DNA of 9,717 bases from JAWLBW01 sp041687475. Lineage in GTDB: Bacteria; J088; JAWLBW01. Each line of letters starts with the position of its first letter. Position 1 is the first letter of the stretch. Below the pieces are notes generated by a model. It searched no databases and was not told where the DNA came from. It worked only from the letters and a program-made list of their open reading frames with translations. Location: assembly GCA_041687475.1 (NCBI GenBank), contig JAWLBW010000168.1, forward strand, positions 1 to 9,717, given 5' to 3'. Below are positions 1-6,348 of this stretch, piece after piece. The position numbers and the translations under genes are program-made.

Positions 1-1091
1 CGCTTCCCGACGAGCGTTCTCATATTCACCATTTTCACCCCTACCCGGCGCGGTTTTCTCCTCTTATCGTGCGGGGAATTCTCGATGGCGTAAAGCCGGG
101 CAGCGTGATTTTCGATCCCTTCGCGGGTAGCGGCACCACCCTGGTCGAAGCCCGCATTGCCCGATGCGAGGCCTGGGGCAACGATCTGAACCCGGTGGCG
201 ACGTTGCTCTGCCGCGTCAAGGCGCAGCCTGTTTCGACCCGTTCCTTCGAGTTTCTGCAGCGCGATCTGCAGTACCTGCGGCGGTTTATTACCCGGGCGT
301 TGAGCGAACGCACGACGGCACAGAGCGTTCGGTTGCCGAAGGGTGAACGACTTTTTCACCCCCATGTTTACTGGCAGCTGCAGACCATCGTGGCGGCCAT
401 CGGTCGCCTGCGTCACGCACACAACCGCGAGATCTTTCTGGCCGCGCTTTCGGCCATCGTAAACCGGGTCAGTCTGCGGGGGGCCGACAGCCGACCCGGC
501 GAACGGCGCGAGCGATCCATCGGCAGCCGCCTCGTTCCCACCCTGTTCTTCGAGTCGGCCGACCGCCTGCTTCGCGACCTCAAGGTGTTCAGCGGGCTGG
601 CCCGCGACGGTTCGCTTCGTGTGTGGCAGGAAGATGCGCGCACGTTGCCCGGCGTGCCCGAAGGCTCTGCCGACCTCATCATTACCTCGCCGCCCTACGG
701 CGGAACCTACGATTACGCCGGCATGCACGAGCTGCGCAACATCTGGCTCGGACTCGACTGGGAACCCTTCGACCGGCTTGAGATCGGGGCCCGCCGCCGA
801 CAACACGAGGCCGAGGCCCTGGCAGACTTCGGGGCCGACGTCGAGGCCGTCTTCGCTTCGCTGCGCCGCGTAATCCGTAGCGGGGGCAGGCTGTACTGGA
901 TCATCGCCGACGGTGTCGTAAACGGCAAGGTTTACCGCGGCGACGAACTCAGTCGCAAAGCGGCCGAAGGCCGGGGGTGGAAGCCCGGCGCCGTCGGCGC
1001 CGTGACGCGGCAGATGTGGTCGCCGGCCGAGCGCAAGGCCTACGGTGCAAAACCCAAGCAGGAATACCTCATGGAGTTCACGGCCGGATAA
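1..1091 (+). CDS. DNA methyltransferase, N4-cytosine/N6-adenine type (5' partial)
   Basis: This probably methylates an exocyclic amino group (N4-cytosine or N6-adenine) of DNA using S-adenosylmethionine. The frame is open to the left edge (first full codon at base 3). The residues before the GTG at 69 include HPYPARFSPLIV, a segment conserved in front of motif I in this family, so the GTG is internal and the true start lies outside the window. Motif I is DPFAGSGTT (about bases 114-140), followed by a G-x-D-L-N-P adenosine-pocket strand (about 178-195). The catalytic motif IV is TSPPY (about 684-698), followed by YDYAGMHELRNIWLG. The order is SAM motif first, catalytic motif second. The visible 362 residues look intact. 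No restriction endonuclease is visible, so it could be an orphan methylase or part of a system to the left. Class is confident; base specificity and target are not. The amylase gene follows after 87 bp. Confidence 0.85.
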   Translation, partial: LPDERSHIHHFHPYPARFSPLIVRGILDGVKPGSVIFDPFAGSGTTLVEARIARCEAWGNDLNPVATLLCRVKAQPVSTRSFEFLQRDLQYLRRFITRALSERTTAQSVRLPKGERLFHPHVYWQLQTIVAAIGRLRHAHNREIFLAALSAIVNRVSLRGADSRPGERRERSIGSRLVPTLFFESADRLLRDLKVFSGLARDGSLRVWQEDARTLPGVPEGSADLIITSPPYGGTYDYAGMHELRNIWLGLDWEPFDRLEIGARRRQHEAEALADFGADVEAVFASLRRVIRSGGRLYWIIADGVVNGKVYRGDELSRKAAEGRGWKPGAVGAVTRQMWSPAERKAYGAKPKQEYLMEFTAG

Positions 1092-1178
1092 GCGTGGGGC
1101 AAGTACGGTGCCGGTGGGCGAGCGGGCCCGCATCTGGTACCTTGTGAAGAAATTCAAGGCCCCTTCCGGTAGGCATCC

Positions 1179-2789
1179 ATGCACGCATTGAATCGTCTTC
1201 TTACCCTCGCCGTCGTTTCGACCGTACTCACCTTCGGCGCCTGCACCACCGAGCAGATTCCCGCCCCGCAGACACCCAGGGCCCCAGATTTCGGCCATGA
1301 ATGGCAGAACCGCGGGGTACTCTACGAACTCTGGGTACGCTCTTTCCAGGACAGCGACGGCGACGGCATCGGCGACATCAACGGGCTGATTTCACGCCTC
1401 GACTACCTGGCCGACCTGGGCATATCGGGTATCTGGCTCATGCCGGTTTACCCCTCGCCCCTGCACGATTCGGGGTACGACGTGGCCGACTACGTCGGTA
1501 TTCACCCCGACTACGGCACCCTCGAAGACTTCGACCGGCTGTTGGCCGAAGCCCACAAGCGCAACATTCACATCGTCATGGATCTGGTCTTCAACCACGT
1601 GAGCACCGAGCACGCCTGGTTTCAGGATGCCCGTGCGTCGAACGACAGCCCCTACCGCGACTGGTTCGTGTGGGCCGACGAGCCGGGCACCTCGTGTCCC
1701 GACGTGGCGCCCTCGACCTTCGGCACCGACCGGTGGACGTGGGACGAGCAAGCGGGCCAGTACTTCTTCCACCAGTTTCTGCCCACGCAGGCCGACCTGA
1801 ACTTTCGCAACCCCGAGGTTCAGGAAGCGCTGCTCGACACCATGCGCTTCTGGCTCGACCGGGGCGTCGACGGCTTCCGGCTCGACGTGCCGCACACCTA
1901 TGTCGAAGGCGACGTGCTCTGCTGGCACCAGCCTGAAACGCACGATTTCATTCGGCGCATGCGCCGGGTTACCGACGAGTATCCGGGCGCATTCATGGTG
2001 GGCGAGACCTGGGGCAACGCCGAAGAGGTGGCGTCGTTCTATGGCGACGGCAGCGACGAACTGCACATGATTTTCGACTTCGAGCTCACCACCGCGGCCT
2101 GGTCGCTTCCTGCCGGCGGCGAAACGGTGCTTGACCGGTATCTGCGGGCGCTTGCCGAACGGGTTCACCTCTATCCCGAGGGCGCGCAGGCAACGATGAC
2201 CCTGGGCAACCATGACATCGCCCGTGTTTCGTCGAGTCAACGCCACATTCCCGAACGGCTCAAGCTGCTGGCCGCGCTGCAGCTGACCCTGCCGGGCACG
2301 CCCTTTCTCTACTACGGCGAAGAAATCGGCCTGAAACCGGGTACCGACATCAACGTCGACCTGCGTGACGGCGCTCGCGCCCCCATGCCGTGGACGGCCG
2401 GCCCCAACGCCGGATTCACCACCGGCAGCCCCTGGCTTGAACTGGCCGGCGGCTACGAAGACCAGAATGTGGCCGGTCAGCTGGCCGAGCCCGACTCGAT
2501 CCTGCACGCCTATCGGTCGCTCATCGCGCTGCGCAACCGCCTGCCCGCCCTGCAGGACCCCACCCTGCACCGACTCGACGAGTTCCGGGTCGACGACACG
2601 ACCCTTTCCTTCCGGCGGGGGCAAGGCGCCGACGCGGTAACCGTCGTGCTGCATTTCGGCGACCAGGCGCGCACGCTGCCCCTGCCCGAAGAGGCAACCG
2701 GCCATGTGCTCTGGGCCTCCGGAGACGTTACCGAGAAGGACGGAGTTCTGACGCTGCCGCCTTTTGCCGCGGTCGTACTCGCCCACTGA
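1179..2789 (+). CDS. GH13 alpha-glucosidase/alpha-amylase family lipoprotein
   Basis: This is an alpha-glucan-acting glycoside hydrolase of family GH13, 536 aa. Residues 1-22 form a lipoprotein-like signal: hydrophobic LLTLAVVSTVL, then LTFGAC with C22 as the lipidated cysteine. The Phe at -3 is a relaxed lipobox. An EF-hand-like calcium loop, DSDGDGIGD (58-66), is typical of the oligo-1,6-glucosidase-like branch. The conserved GH13 regions are all present: DLVFNH (135-140), QADLNF (204-209), GVDGFRLDV with nucleophile D236, FMVGETW with acid/base E276, and LGNHD with D346. A short C-terminal beta-domain (about 450-536) completes the fold. The barrel is complete, so it is probably active on maltooligosaccharides or isomaltooligosaccharides at the cell surface or in the periplasm. 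Transferase activity (trehalose-synthase-like or amylosucrase-like) cannot be excluded. The ATG at 1179 is chosen because the signal peptide begins there; the ribosome site is weak. Confidence 0.92.
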   Translation: MHALNRLLTLAVVSTVLTFGACTTEQIPAPQTPRAPDFGHEWQNRGVLYELWVRSFQDSDGDGIGDINGLISRLDYLADLGISGIWLMPVYPSPLHDSGYDVADYVGIHPDYGTLEDFDRLLAEAHKRNIHIVMDLVFNHVSTEHAWFQDARASNDSPYRDWFVWADEPGTSCPDVAPSTFGTDRWTWDEQAGQYFFHQFLPTQADLNFRNPEVQEALLDTMRFWLDRGVDGFRLDVPHTYVEGDVLCWHQPETHDFIRRMRRVTDEYPGAFMVGETWGNAEEVASFYGDGSDELHMIFDFELTTAAWSLPAGGETVLDRYLRALAERVHLYPEGAQATMTLGNHDIARVSSSQRHIPERLKLLAALQLTLPGTPFLYYGEEIGLKPGTDINVDLRDGARAPMPWTAGPNAGFTTGSPWLELAGGYEDQNVAGQLAEPDSILHAYRSLIALRNRLPALQDPTLHRLDEFRVDDTTLSFRRGQGADAVTVVLHFGDQARTLPLPEEATGHVLWASGDVTEKDGVLTLPPFAAVVLAH

Positions 2790-2795
2790 ATCAAA

Positions 2796-2832
2796 ATGGG
2801 TGAAAGGGGCATTTCGCGTCCCGTTTTCCCAT
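2796..2832 (+). terminator. Possible weak terminator hairpin after the GH13 gene
   Basis: ATGGG (2796-2800) pairs with CCCAT (2828-2832). Inside, AAA pairs with part of TTTT and GGG (2806-2808) with CCC (2820-2822), leaving small internal loops. It begins seven bases after the amylase stop. No clean T-run follows, so it may be a 3'-end stabiliser rather than a true intrinsic terminator. Confidence 0.3.
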
Positions 2833-2881
2833 AGGCGGGCGAATCGGCTTTATGTACAATGGTGGGAAGCAGGAGTCACCT

Positions 2882-3349
2882 ATGCCCAACCAGAATGAAT
2901 TGGATCAGCTTCTCGAGCGCATTGAAGCCGAAGCTTCGACCCTCGGCATCAGCCTCTTTCGGGCGCAGCCGATTTGGGACGACGAATACCTTACCAGCAT
3001 CGAATGGCGCGGCGACAAGCCCGACAGCTGGAAGGATTTTCTCAAGCTGGCCGCCACGCGAAAGGTAAGCATGCTGGTTCAGATTACGCACACCTTTCAC
3101 GAAAGTGCGTTCGAACCCATGACCCCGCGCAGCCTCATGTCGCAGCTCAACGGCGACATGCGCGAGCAGCTTGAAGAGCATGAGCAGATGCTTTCGGCCG
3201 CCCGGGGGTTTGCCAACCAGACCGGCAAGGTTCAGCTCGGTTGGTTCGAGGGAAACGTCTTTTACACCTGGCAACAGGAAACCGACTGGTACACGAGGGT
3301 ATGGGAGCTCGTAATGAGCCACCCCTTCGAATTCGAGGAAGAAGAGTAG
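2882..3349 (+). CDS. Hypothetical acidic 155-aa protein
   Basis: I do not recognise this family. The ATG at 2882 is preferred over the in-frame ATG at 2852 because AGGAG (2871-2875) lies six bases before it. The predicted product is soluble: no signal peptide and no membrane segment. It opens with an amphipathic helix (NELDQLLERIEAEASTLGIS), followed by a mixed alpha/beta region rich in Trp and Tyr. The middle (about residues 90-112) has a charged helical stretch around MREQLEEHEQML. The C-terminal part (GWFEGNVFYTWQQETDWYTRVWELV) looks like beta-strands plus a helix and ends in the acidic tail FEFEEEE. Codon use matches its neighbours, and a good ribosome site supports a real gene. It is 43 bp upstream of the PHA-family gene on the same strand, so the two are probably co-transcribed. 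Function unknown. Confidence 0.85.
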   Translation: MPNQNELDQLLERIEAEASTLGISLFRAQPIWDDEYLTSIEWRGDKPDSWKDFLKLAATRKVSMLVQITHTFHESAFEPMTPRSLMSQLNGDMREQLEEHEQMLSAARGFANQTGKVQLGWFEGNVFYTWQQETDWYTRVWELVMSHPFEFEEEE

Positions 3350-3392
3350 GCCTTCGTCCTACCCGTTCGAACCCTATTTTGTAGAGGAACCC

Positions 3393-3680
3393 ATGGCGAA
3401 GATACACATTGAGAAGCCGCACACCATGGCGGTAGACGAAGTACGCACGAAAATCGACGGCATGATGGGCAAGATGAAGTCGATGGGCGTCGACACCGAG
3501 TGGCAGGGCGACACCCTCAAGGTGAAGGGTAAGGGCGTGAAGGGCGACGTTGTCGTCTCGACTTCCCAGGTCAAGGTCGAGCTCGACCTCGGCCTTCCGG
3601 CCAGCCTCATGAAGGCCAAGATTGAAGAAAAGATTCGCGAGGGTCTCGATCGCGGTCTGCAGTCGCCGCAGGTCGGCTGA
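3393..3680 (+). CDS. Polyhydroxyalkanoic acid system family protein (PHA_gran_rgn type)
   Basis: A 95-aa protein matching the pattern of the putative polyhydroxyalkanoate system family (PHA_gran_rgn). Near the N-terminus a basic/His segment IHIEKPHTM precedes a helix (VRTKIDGMMGKMKSMGVD). Then comes the diagnostic WQGDTL, followed by a beta-rich KGKGVKGDVVVS, VKVELDLG and a C-terminal helix AKIEEKIREGLDRGL. The length is normal for the family, whose members are often linked to PHA granules but whose biochemical role is not established. No PHA synthase, phasin or depolymerase is visible here, so a link to storage granules is inferred from family name only. The start is supported by AGAGGAA about five bases before the ATG. 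A strong hairpin follows the stop by ten bases. Confidence 0.8.
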   Translation: MAKIHIEKPHTMAVDEVRTKIDGMMGKMKSMGVDTEWQGDTLKVKGKGVKGDVVVSTSQVKVELDLGLPASLMKAKIEEKIREGLDRGLQSPQVG

Positions 3681-3690
3681 CCGCGACAAG

Positions 3691-3730
3691 GCGCCGGTCG
3701 GCCGGCGGGGCGGCCGGCGCAGCCTTTTTC
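3691..3730 (+). terminator. Intrinsic terminator after the PHA-family gene
   Basis: GCGCCGG (3691-3697) pairs perfectly with CCGGCGC (3714-3720); AGCC and then five T residues (3725-3729) follow. It sits ten bases after the stop of the PHA-family gene, as expected for a rho-independent terminator closing the plus-strand block before the convergent chaperone genes. The loop of 16 bases is long and GC-rich and can form additional pairs. Confidence 0.65.
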
Positions 3731-4027
3731 CTGCCATGGGCGTATCGCCCGCCCTCCATGGGGAAGGCGATCCTGCCCCTTTCCGGCGAATTCCCGCAGG
3801 CCTGCGAAAGCTTTTTCGGGTGGAAGTAAGAACGCGGCCATGCCGGGGCGCTTCGCCTGTCCTGCAGCGGTAGGTCTCCCGGGCTGCGACGGCGGTCGCA
3901 GGAAATTTCCCTCACCGACGAGCGAACGTGAGCGCACCGAGGCGCGTGGGAAGGCGTGCCGGTATCTCGAAAAGTGGACGTTCGGTGACGGAGCGAGCCC
4001 TGCTACAACCAGGCTTCGGCCCGCCAT

Positions 4028-4044
4028 GCGCGCCTGAGGCGCGC
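4028..4044 (-). repeat. 7-bp perfect hairpin after the J-protein gene
   Basis: GCGCGCC and GGCGCGC are separated by TGA, giving a stable hairpin two bases past the stop codon of the J-domain gene as read on the minus strand. It lacks a T-run, so it is more likely an mRNA 3'-end block or attenuating hairpin than a canonical intrinsic terminator. Confidence 0.5.
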
Positions 4045-4046
4045 CC

Positions 4047-4583
4047 TCACATGGCCTTGACTTCTTCGAGCTTCTTCTTGAAGTTTTCGTTGCCGGGTTC
4101 GATGCCCACGGCCAGCTGAAGCTGCAGCTTGGCGCCGCTGATGTTCTTGTTGCGCAGTGCGTCCATGGCGGCAATCCAGTAGCGCTTGCCCGGGCCGTTA
4201 CCCCCATCGTACAGGGTGCCGCCCTGCTGCTGGCGCTTCATTTCGTCCTGCACCGAGAATCGTACGTTCAGCGGCGTTTCGGCAATCTGCCGATCATAGG
4301 CCTGGCGCCACTGCGGCGAGCGCAGAATGGTATAGGCCTCGGAAACACGCTTGTAAATGGTGTTGACTGCGTTGCGGAAGTTCTCGTTCGGAAAACGAAA
4401 GTAGCGATCGGGGTGAAACTCGCGCGACGCGCTGTAGAACGCCTTCTTGATTTCGGCGTCGCCGGCCGTCTGCGAAACGCCGAGCAGCTGGTAGTAGTTG
4501 AGGCGCGGCAGGTCCTTCCAGATGGTCTTCAGGCGGGCCAGAATCCGCGGATCGACTTCGGGGGTCTTGGGCGCGGCGCTCAT
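4047..4583 (-). CDS. Small J-domain (DnaJ-like) co-chaperone
   Basis: A 178-aa J-domain protein, expected to stimulate ATP hydrolysis by its Hsp70 partner. The J-domain spans about residues 28-98: NYYQLLGV (29-36), the basic helix II (EIKKAFYSASREF), the essential HPD at 57-59 and helix III/IV through LRSPQWRQAYDRQI. It has no Gly/Phe region, no zinc centre and no DnaJ C-terminal substrate domain, so it is a class-III-type J protein rather than canonical DnaJ. The C-terminal third (about 132-178: YWIAAMDALRNKNISGAKL then LQLAVGIEPGNENFKKKL) looks like one or two TPR-type helical hairpins. The ATG overlaps the Hsp70 stop as ATGA, with AGGTGG (4588-4593) as ribosome site, so the two are translationally coupled and very likely work as a pair. 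Confidence 0.9.
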   Translation of the reverse strand: MSAAPKTPEVDPRILARLKTIWKDLPRLNYYQLLGVSQTAGDAEIKKAFYSASREFHPDRYFRFPNENFRNAVNTIYKRVSEAYTILRSPQWRQAYDRQIAETPLNVRFSVQDEMKRQQQGGTLYDGGNGPGKRYWIAAMDALRNKNISGAKLQLQLAVGIEPGNENFKKKLEEVKAM

Positions 4584-6145
4584 ACGGCCACCTGCATGGA
4601 CTCTTCACGGGCCTTTTCGATCTGCGCCTGCGACAAGCCGCCGCTGACCGTGATCTTGATGTGCTCTTCGCGACCCGACGACTGGTCGCGGGCCGAAACC
4701 GACACGATACCGTCGGTGTCGATGTCGAAGGTTACGTCAATCTTCACCTGACCGCGCGGGGCCTCGGGCAGGTTGCTGAGTACGAACTCGCCCAGAATTT
4801 CGTTTTCGGCCGAATTACGGCTTTCGCCCTGATACACCTGAATGCGCACCGACGTCTGGTTGTCGCGGCTCGTGGTAAAGGTGCGCGTCGTCGACGTGGG
4901 AATCGAGCTGTTGCGGGCAATGAGAACGTCGACCAGACCGCCGGCCGTGCCCACGCCCAGGCTCTGGGGGGTCACGTCAAGCAGCAGCGAACCGGCCGCC
5001 GAACCCGAAGACAGCGATTCGGCCTGAATGGCCGCACCCATGGCGACGACCAGATCGGGGTCGATGCCGATTTTCGGATCCTTGAGGTAATAGTTGCGAA
5101 CGGCGTCCTGAATGATGGGCATGCGGGTTGAGCCGCCCACGAGAATGACGCCGTCGATTTCGCCGACGGTCAGGTTCGAGGCCTGCAACGCTTCGTCGCA
5201 CACCTTGAAGGTACGCTGAATGAGGTCGTAGGTAATGTTGGCGAAGAGATTCCGGGTAATGGGAATGCTCAGATCGTGGGGCTTACCCGACTTATCGGTC
5301 GCCACGGCCTCGATGAAGGCGGTTTCTTCGAGGTTGTCGCTCAGGGCGATTTTCACGCGCTCGGCTTCGGCCTTCAGCTTCTGCAGGGCCAGCTTGTCCT
5401 TGCGCAGGTCGATTTTCGTCTGCTGAAAGAAGGTATCGGCAAAGTAGTCGATGAGCCGATCGTCGAAGTCGTCGCCGCCCAGGTAGGTGTCGCCCGCGGT
5501 CGCGATGACCTCGAAGACATCGGTGCCGATTTCGAGCACCGAAACGTCGAAGGTGCCGCCACCCAGGTCGTAAATGACCACTTTCTGATTCAGGTCCTTG
5601 CCGTAGCCGTAGGCAAGGGCCGCGGCCGTGGGCTCGTTCAGAATGCGCAGCACGTCGAGACCGGCGATGGTGCCGGCGTCTTTGGTGGCCTGACGCTGAC
5701 CGTCGTTGAAGTAGGCAGGCACCGTGATGACGGCCTGCGTTACCTCTTCGCCCAGATGGGCTTCGGCCGTCTTCTTCATGTCGCGCAGAATGAAGGCGGC
5801 GATTTCAGAGAGACTGTAGTCCTTCTCGCCGACGTGCACGCGCACGCTGTCGTTCTCGCCCTCGACAATCTCGTAGGGCATGATCATCTGCGCCTTCTTG
5901 ACCTCGCCGCTGAAAAACTTGCGACCGATCAGACGTTTCGATGAATACACCGAGGTCTTGGGTTCGATAACGATGCGCTTTTTCGCCTCGGTTCCCACGA
6001 CCACGTGACTCGGATCGAGAAACGAGACCACCGAGGGAATGATCTTCTCGCCCTTGTCGTTCGTGATCGGCACCGGCTTGCCGTCGTCGAGCACAGCGAC
6101 GATCGAGGTCGAGGTTCCGAGATCGATTCCGATAACACGTCCCAT
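4580..6145 (-). CDS. Hsp70 (DnaK-like) chaperone lacking the C-terminal lid
   Basis: An ATP-dependent chaperone of 521 aa against about 600-640 for canonical DnaK. The nucleotide-binding domain (1-385) is complete: IGIDLGTSTS (5-14), K70 in SSKRLIGRKF, IYDLGGGTFDVS with T198, and the adenosine motif ILVGGSTRMP (334-343). The interdomain linker LLLDVTPQSLG (387-397) and the whole substrate-binding beta-domain (about 398-500) follow, including EAPRGQ and VTFDIDTDGIVSVSARD. The protein ends 17 residues after the conserved GGL, so the alpha-helical lid and C-terminal tail are absent. The next gene starts inside its stop codon, leaving no room for a lid, so this is not a frameshifted remnant. The ATG is supported by AAAGGGG (6151-6157) and a promoter 24 bp upstream. 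It is unlikely to be the housekeeping dnaK; GrpE dependence is unknown. Confidence 0.93.
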   Translation of the reverse strand: MGRVIGIDLGTSTSIVAVLDDGKPVPITNDKGEKIIPSVVSFLDPSHVVVGTEAKKRIVIEPKTSVYSSKRLIGRKFFSGEVKKAQMIMPYEIVEGENDSVRVHVGEKDYSLSEIAAFILRDMKKTAEAHLGEEVTQAVITVPAYFNDGQRQATKDAGTIAGLDVLRILNEPTAAALAYGYGKDLNQKVVIYDLGGGTFDVSVLEIGTDVFEVIATAGDTYLGGDDFDDRLIDYFADTFFQQTKIDLRKDKLALQKLKAEAERVKIALSDNLEETAFIEAVATDKSGKPHDLSIPITRNLFANITYDLIQRTFKVCDEALQASNLTVGEIDGVILVGGSTRMPIIQDAVRNYYLKDPKIGIDPDLVVAMGAAIQAESLSSGSAAGSLLLDVTPQSLGVGTAGGLVDVLIARNSSIPTSTTRTFTTSRDNQTSVRIQVYQGESRNSAENEILGEFVLSNLPEAPRGQVKIDVTFDIDTDGIVSVSARDQSSGREEHIKITVSGGLSQAQIEKAREESMQVAV

Positions 6146-6168
6146 AACAGCCCCTTTAGTGAGCCTAC

Positions 6169-6197
6169 ATTCTAATACAAGCCGTGCTCAGGATCAA
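6169..6197 (-). promoter_or_regulatory. Sigma70-type promoter of the Hsp70-J operon
   Basis: Read on the minus strand, TTGATC (6192-6197) and TAGAAT (6169-6174) are separated by exactly 17 bp. The -10 box matches consensus at five of six positions, the -35 at four. Transcription should start near 6162, giving a leader of about 16 nt with the ribosome site. No CIRCE element (TTAGCACTC-N9-GAGTGCTAA) and no sigma32-like box is visible, so HrcA or classical heat-shock control is not supported. Confidence 0.7.
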
Positions 6198-6270
6198 AGC
6201 GGGTATGCAGCCGAATCCCGGTATTTCTGCGCTTTCCTTGTCGGGGCGCGCCGTGTGCCCGGTAAATTCG

Positions 6271-6316
6271 GGCAGATGCCCGGTTCCGACACGGGGCCGA
6301 GCCGGGCATCGCTGCC
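6271..6316. repeat. Long imperfect inverted repeat between the FHA and Hsp70 genes
   Basis: GGCAG-ATGCCCGG (6271-6283) faces CCGGGCAT-CG-CTGCC (6302-6316) across an 18-base loop, giving 13 paired positions with a two-base bulge. It lies downstream of the FHA stop and upstream of the Hsp70 promoter, so it may end or stabilise the kinase-FHA transcript. There is no T-run on either side. A second copy of TGCCCGGT lies at 6257-6264, next to the arm copy at 6277-6284. Confidence 0.55.
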
Positions 6317-6323
6317 TGGCACC

Positions 6324-6344
6324 CGGGGAGGTATTCGGGGAGGT
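6324..6344. repeat. Short direct repeat CGGGGAGGT x2
   Basis: CGGGGAGGT occurs at 6324-6332 and 6336-6344 with a 12-bp period, four bases after the 3' end of the FHA gene. It could be a duplication scar or a protein-binding site; no function is evident. Confidence 0.5.
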
Positions 6345-6348
6345 CGCC

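Larger units (their letters stand above)
3681..4046. other. Palindrome-rich convergent intergenic region
   Basis: This 366-bp gap between two converging genes has no ORF with a credible protein or ribosome site. Besides the terminator it contains several hairpins: two CCATGG copies (3734-3739 and 3756-3761) facing each other with GGGC/GCCC inside; the 12-bp palindrome CGCAGGCCTGCG (3795-3806); CTGCGAC-GGCG-GTCGCAG (3884-3901); and GCGCGCC-TGA-GGCGCGC (4028-4044). Between them is a purine-rich stretch around 3916-3950 with repeated GAGCG/GAGGCG words. It may be a repeated intergenic element, a structured 3' UTR or a small RNA. I cannot assign it to a known RNA family. Confidence 0.5.

Noticed and set aside
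1140..1159. Small hairpin CCTTG/CAAGG with a GAAA-containing loop between the methyltransferase and GH13 genes
   Set aside because: The stem is short with a bulge and no T-run follows; this can arise by chance.
1392..2786. 464-aa open frame antisense to the GH13 gene
   Set aside because: It mirrors the GH13 codons of a GC-rich gene, has low-complexity Val/Gly/Arg composition, no ribosome site and no recognisable domain; the sense protein has all GH13 motifs.
2853..2860. TACAAT as a -10 box for the hypothetical gene
   Set aside because: No -35-like hexamer at 16-18 bp and the TG is one base too close for an extended -10, so I do not call a promoter.
3366..3380. GTTCGAACC resembling a tRNA T-loop
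   Set aside because: No acceptor, D or anticodon stems can be formed around it; the surroundings are a short spacer with a ribosome site.
3374..4207. 277-aa minus-strand open frame spanning the PHA-family gene, the convergent gap and the J gene end
   Set aside because: It overlaps two well-supported genes and their terminators; the sequence is Arg/Pro/Ser-rich and shows no domain.
5276..5944. 222-aa open frame antisense to the Hsp70 gene
   Set aside because: It lies entirely within conserved Hsp70 coding sequence and shows no motif or ribosome site of its own.
6160..6200. CIRCE/HrcA operator upstream of the Hsp70 gene
   Set aside because: Only a GAGCAC word is present; the paired TTAGCACTC/GAGTGCTAA arms are absent.
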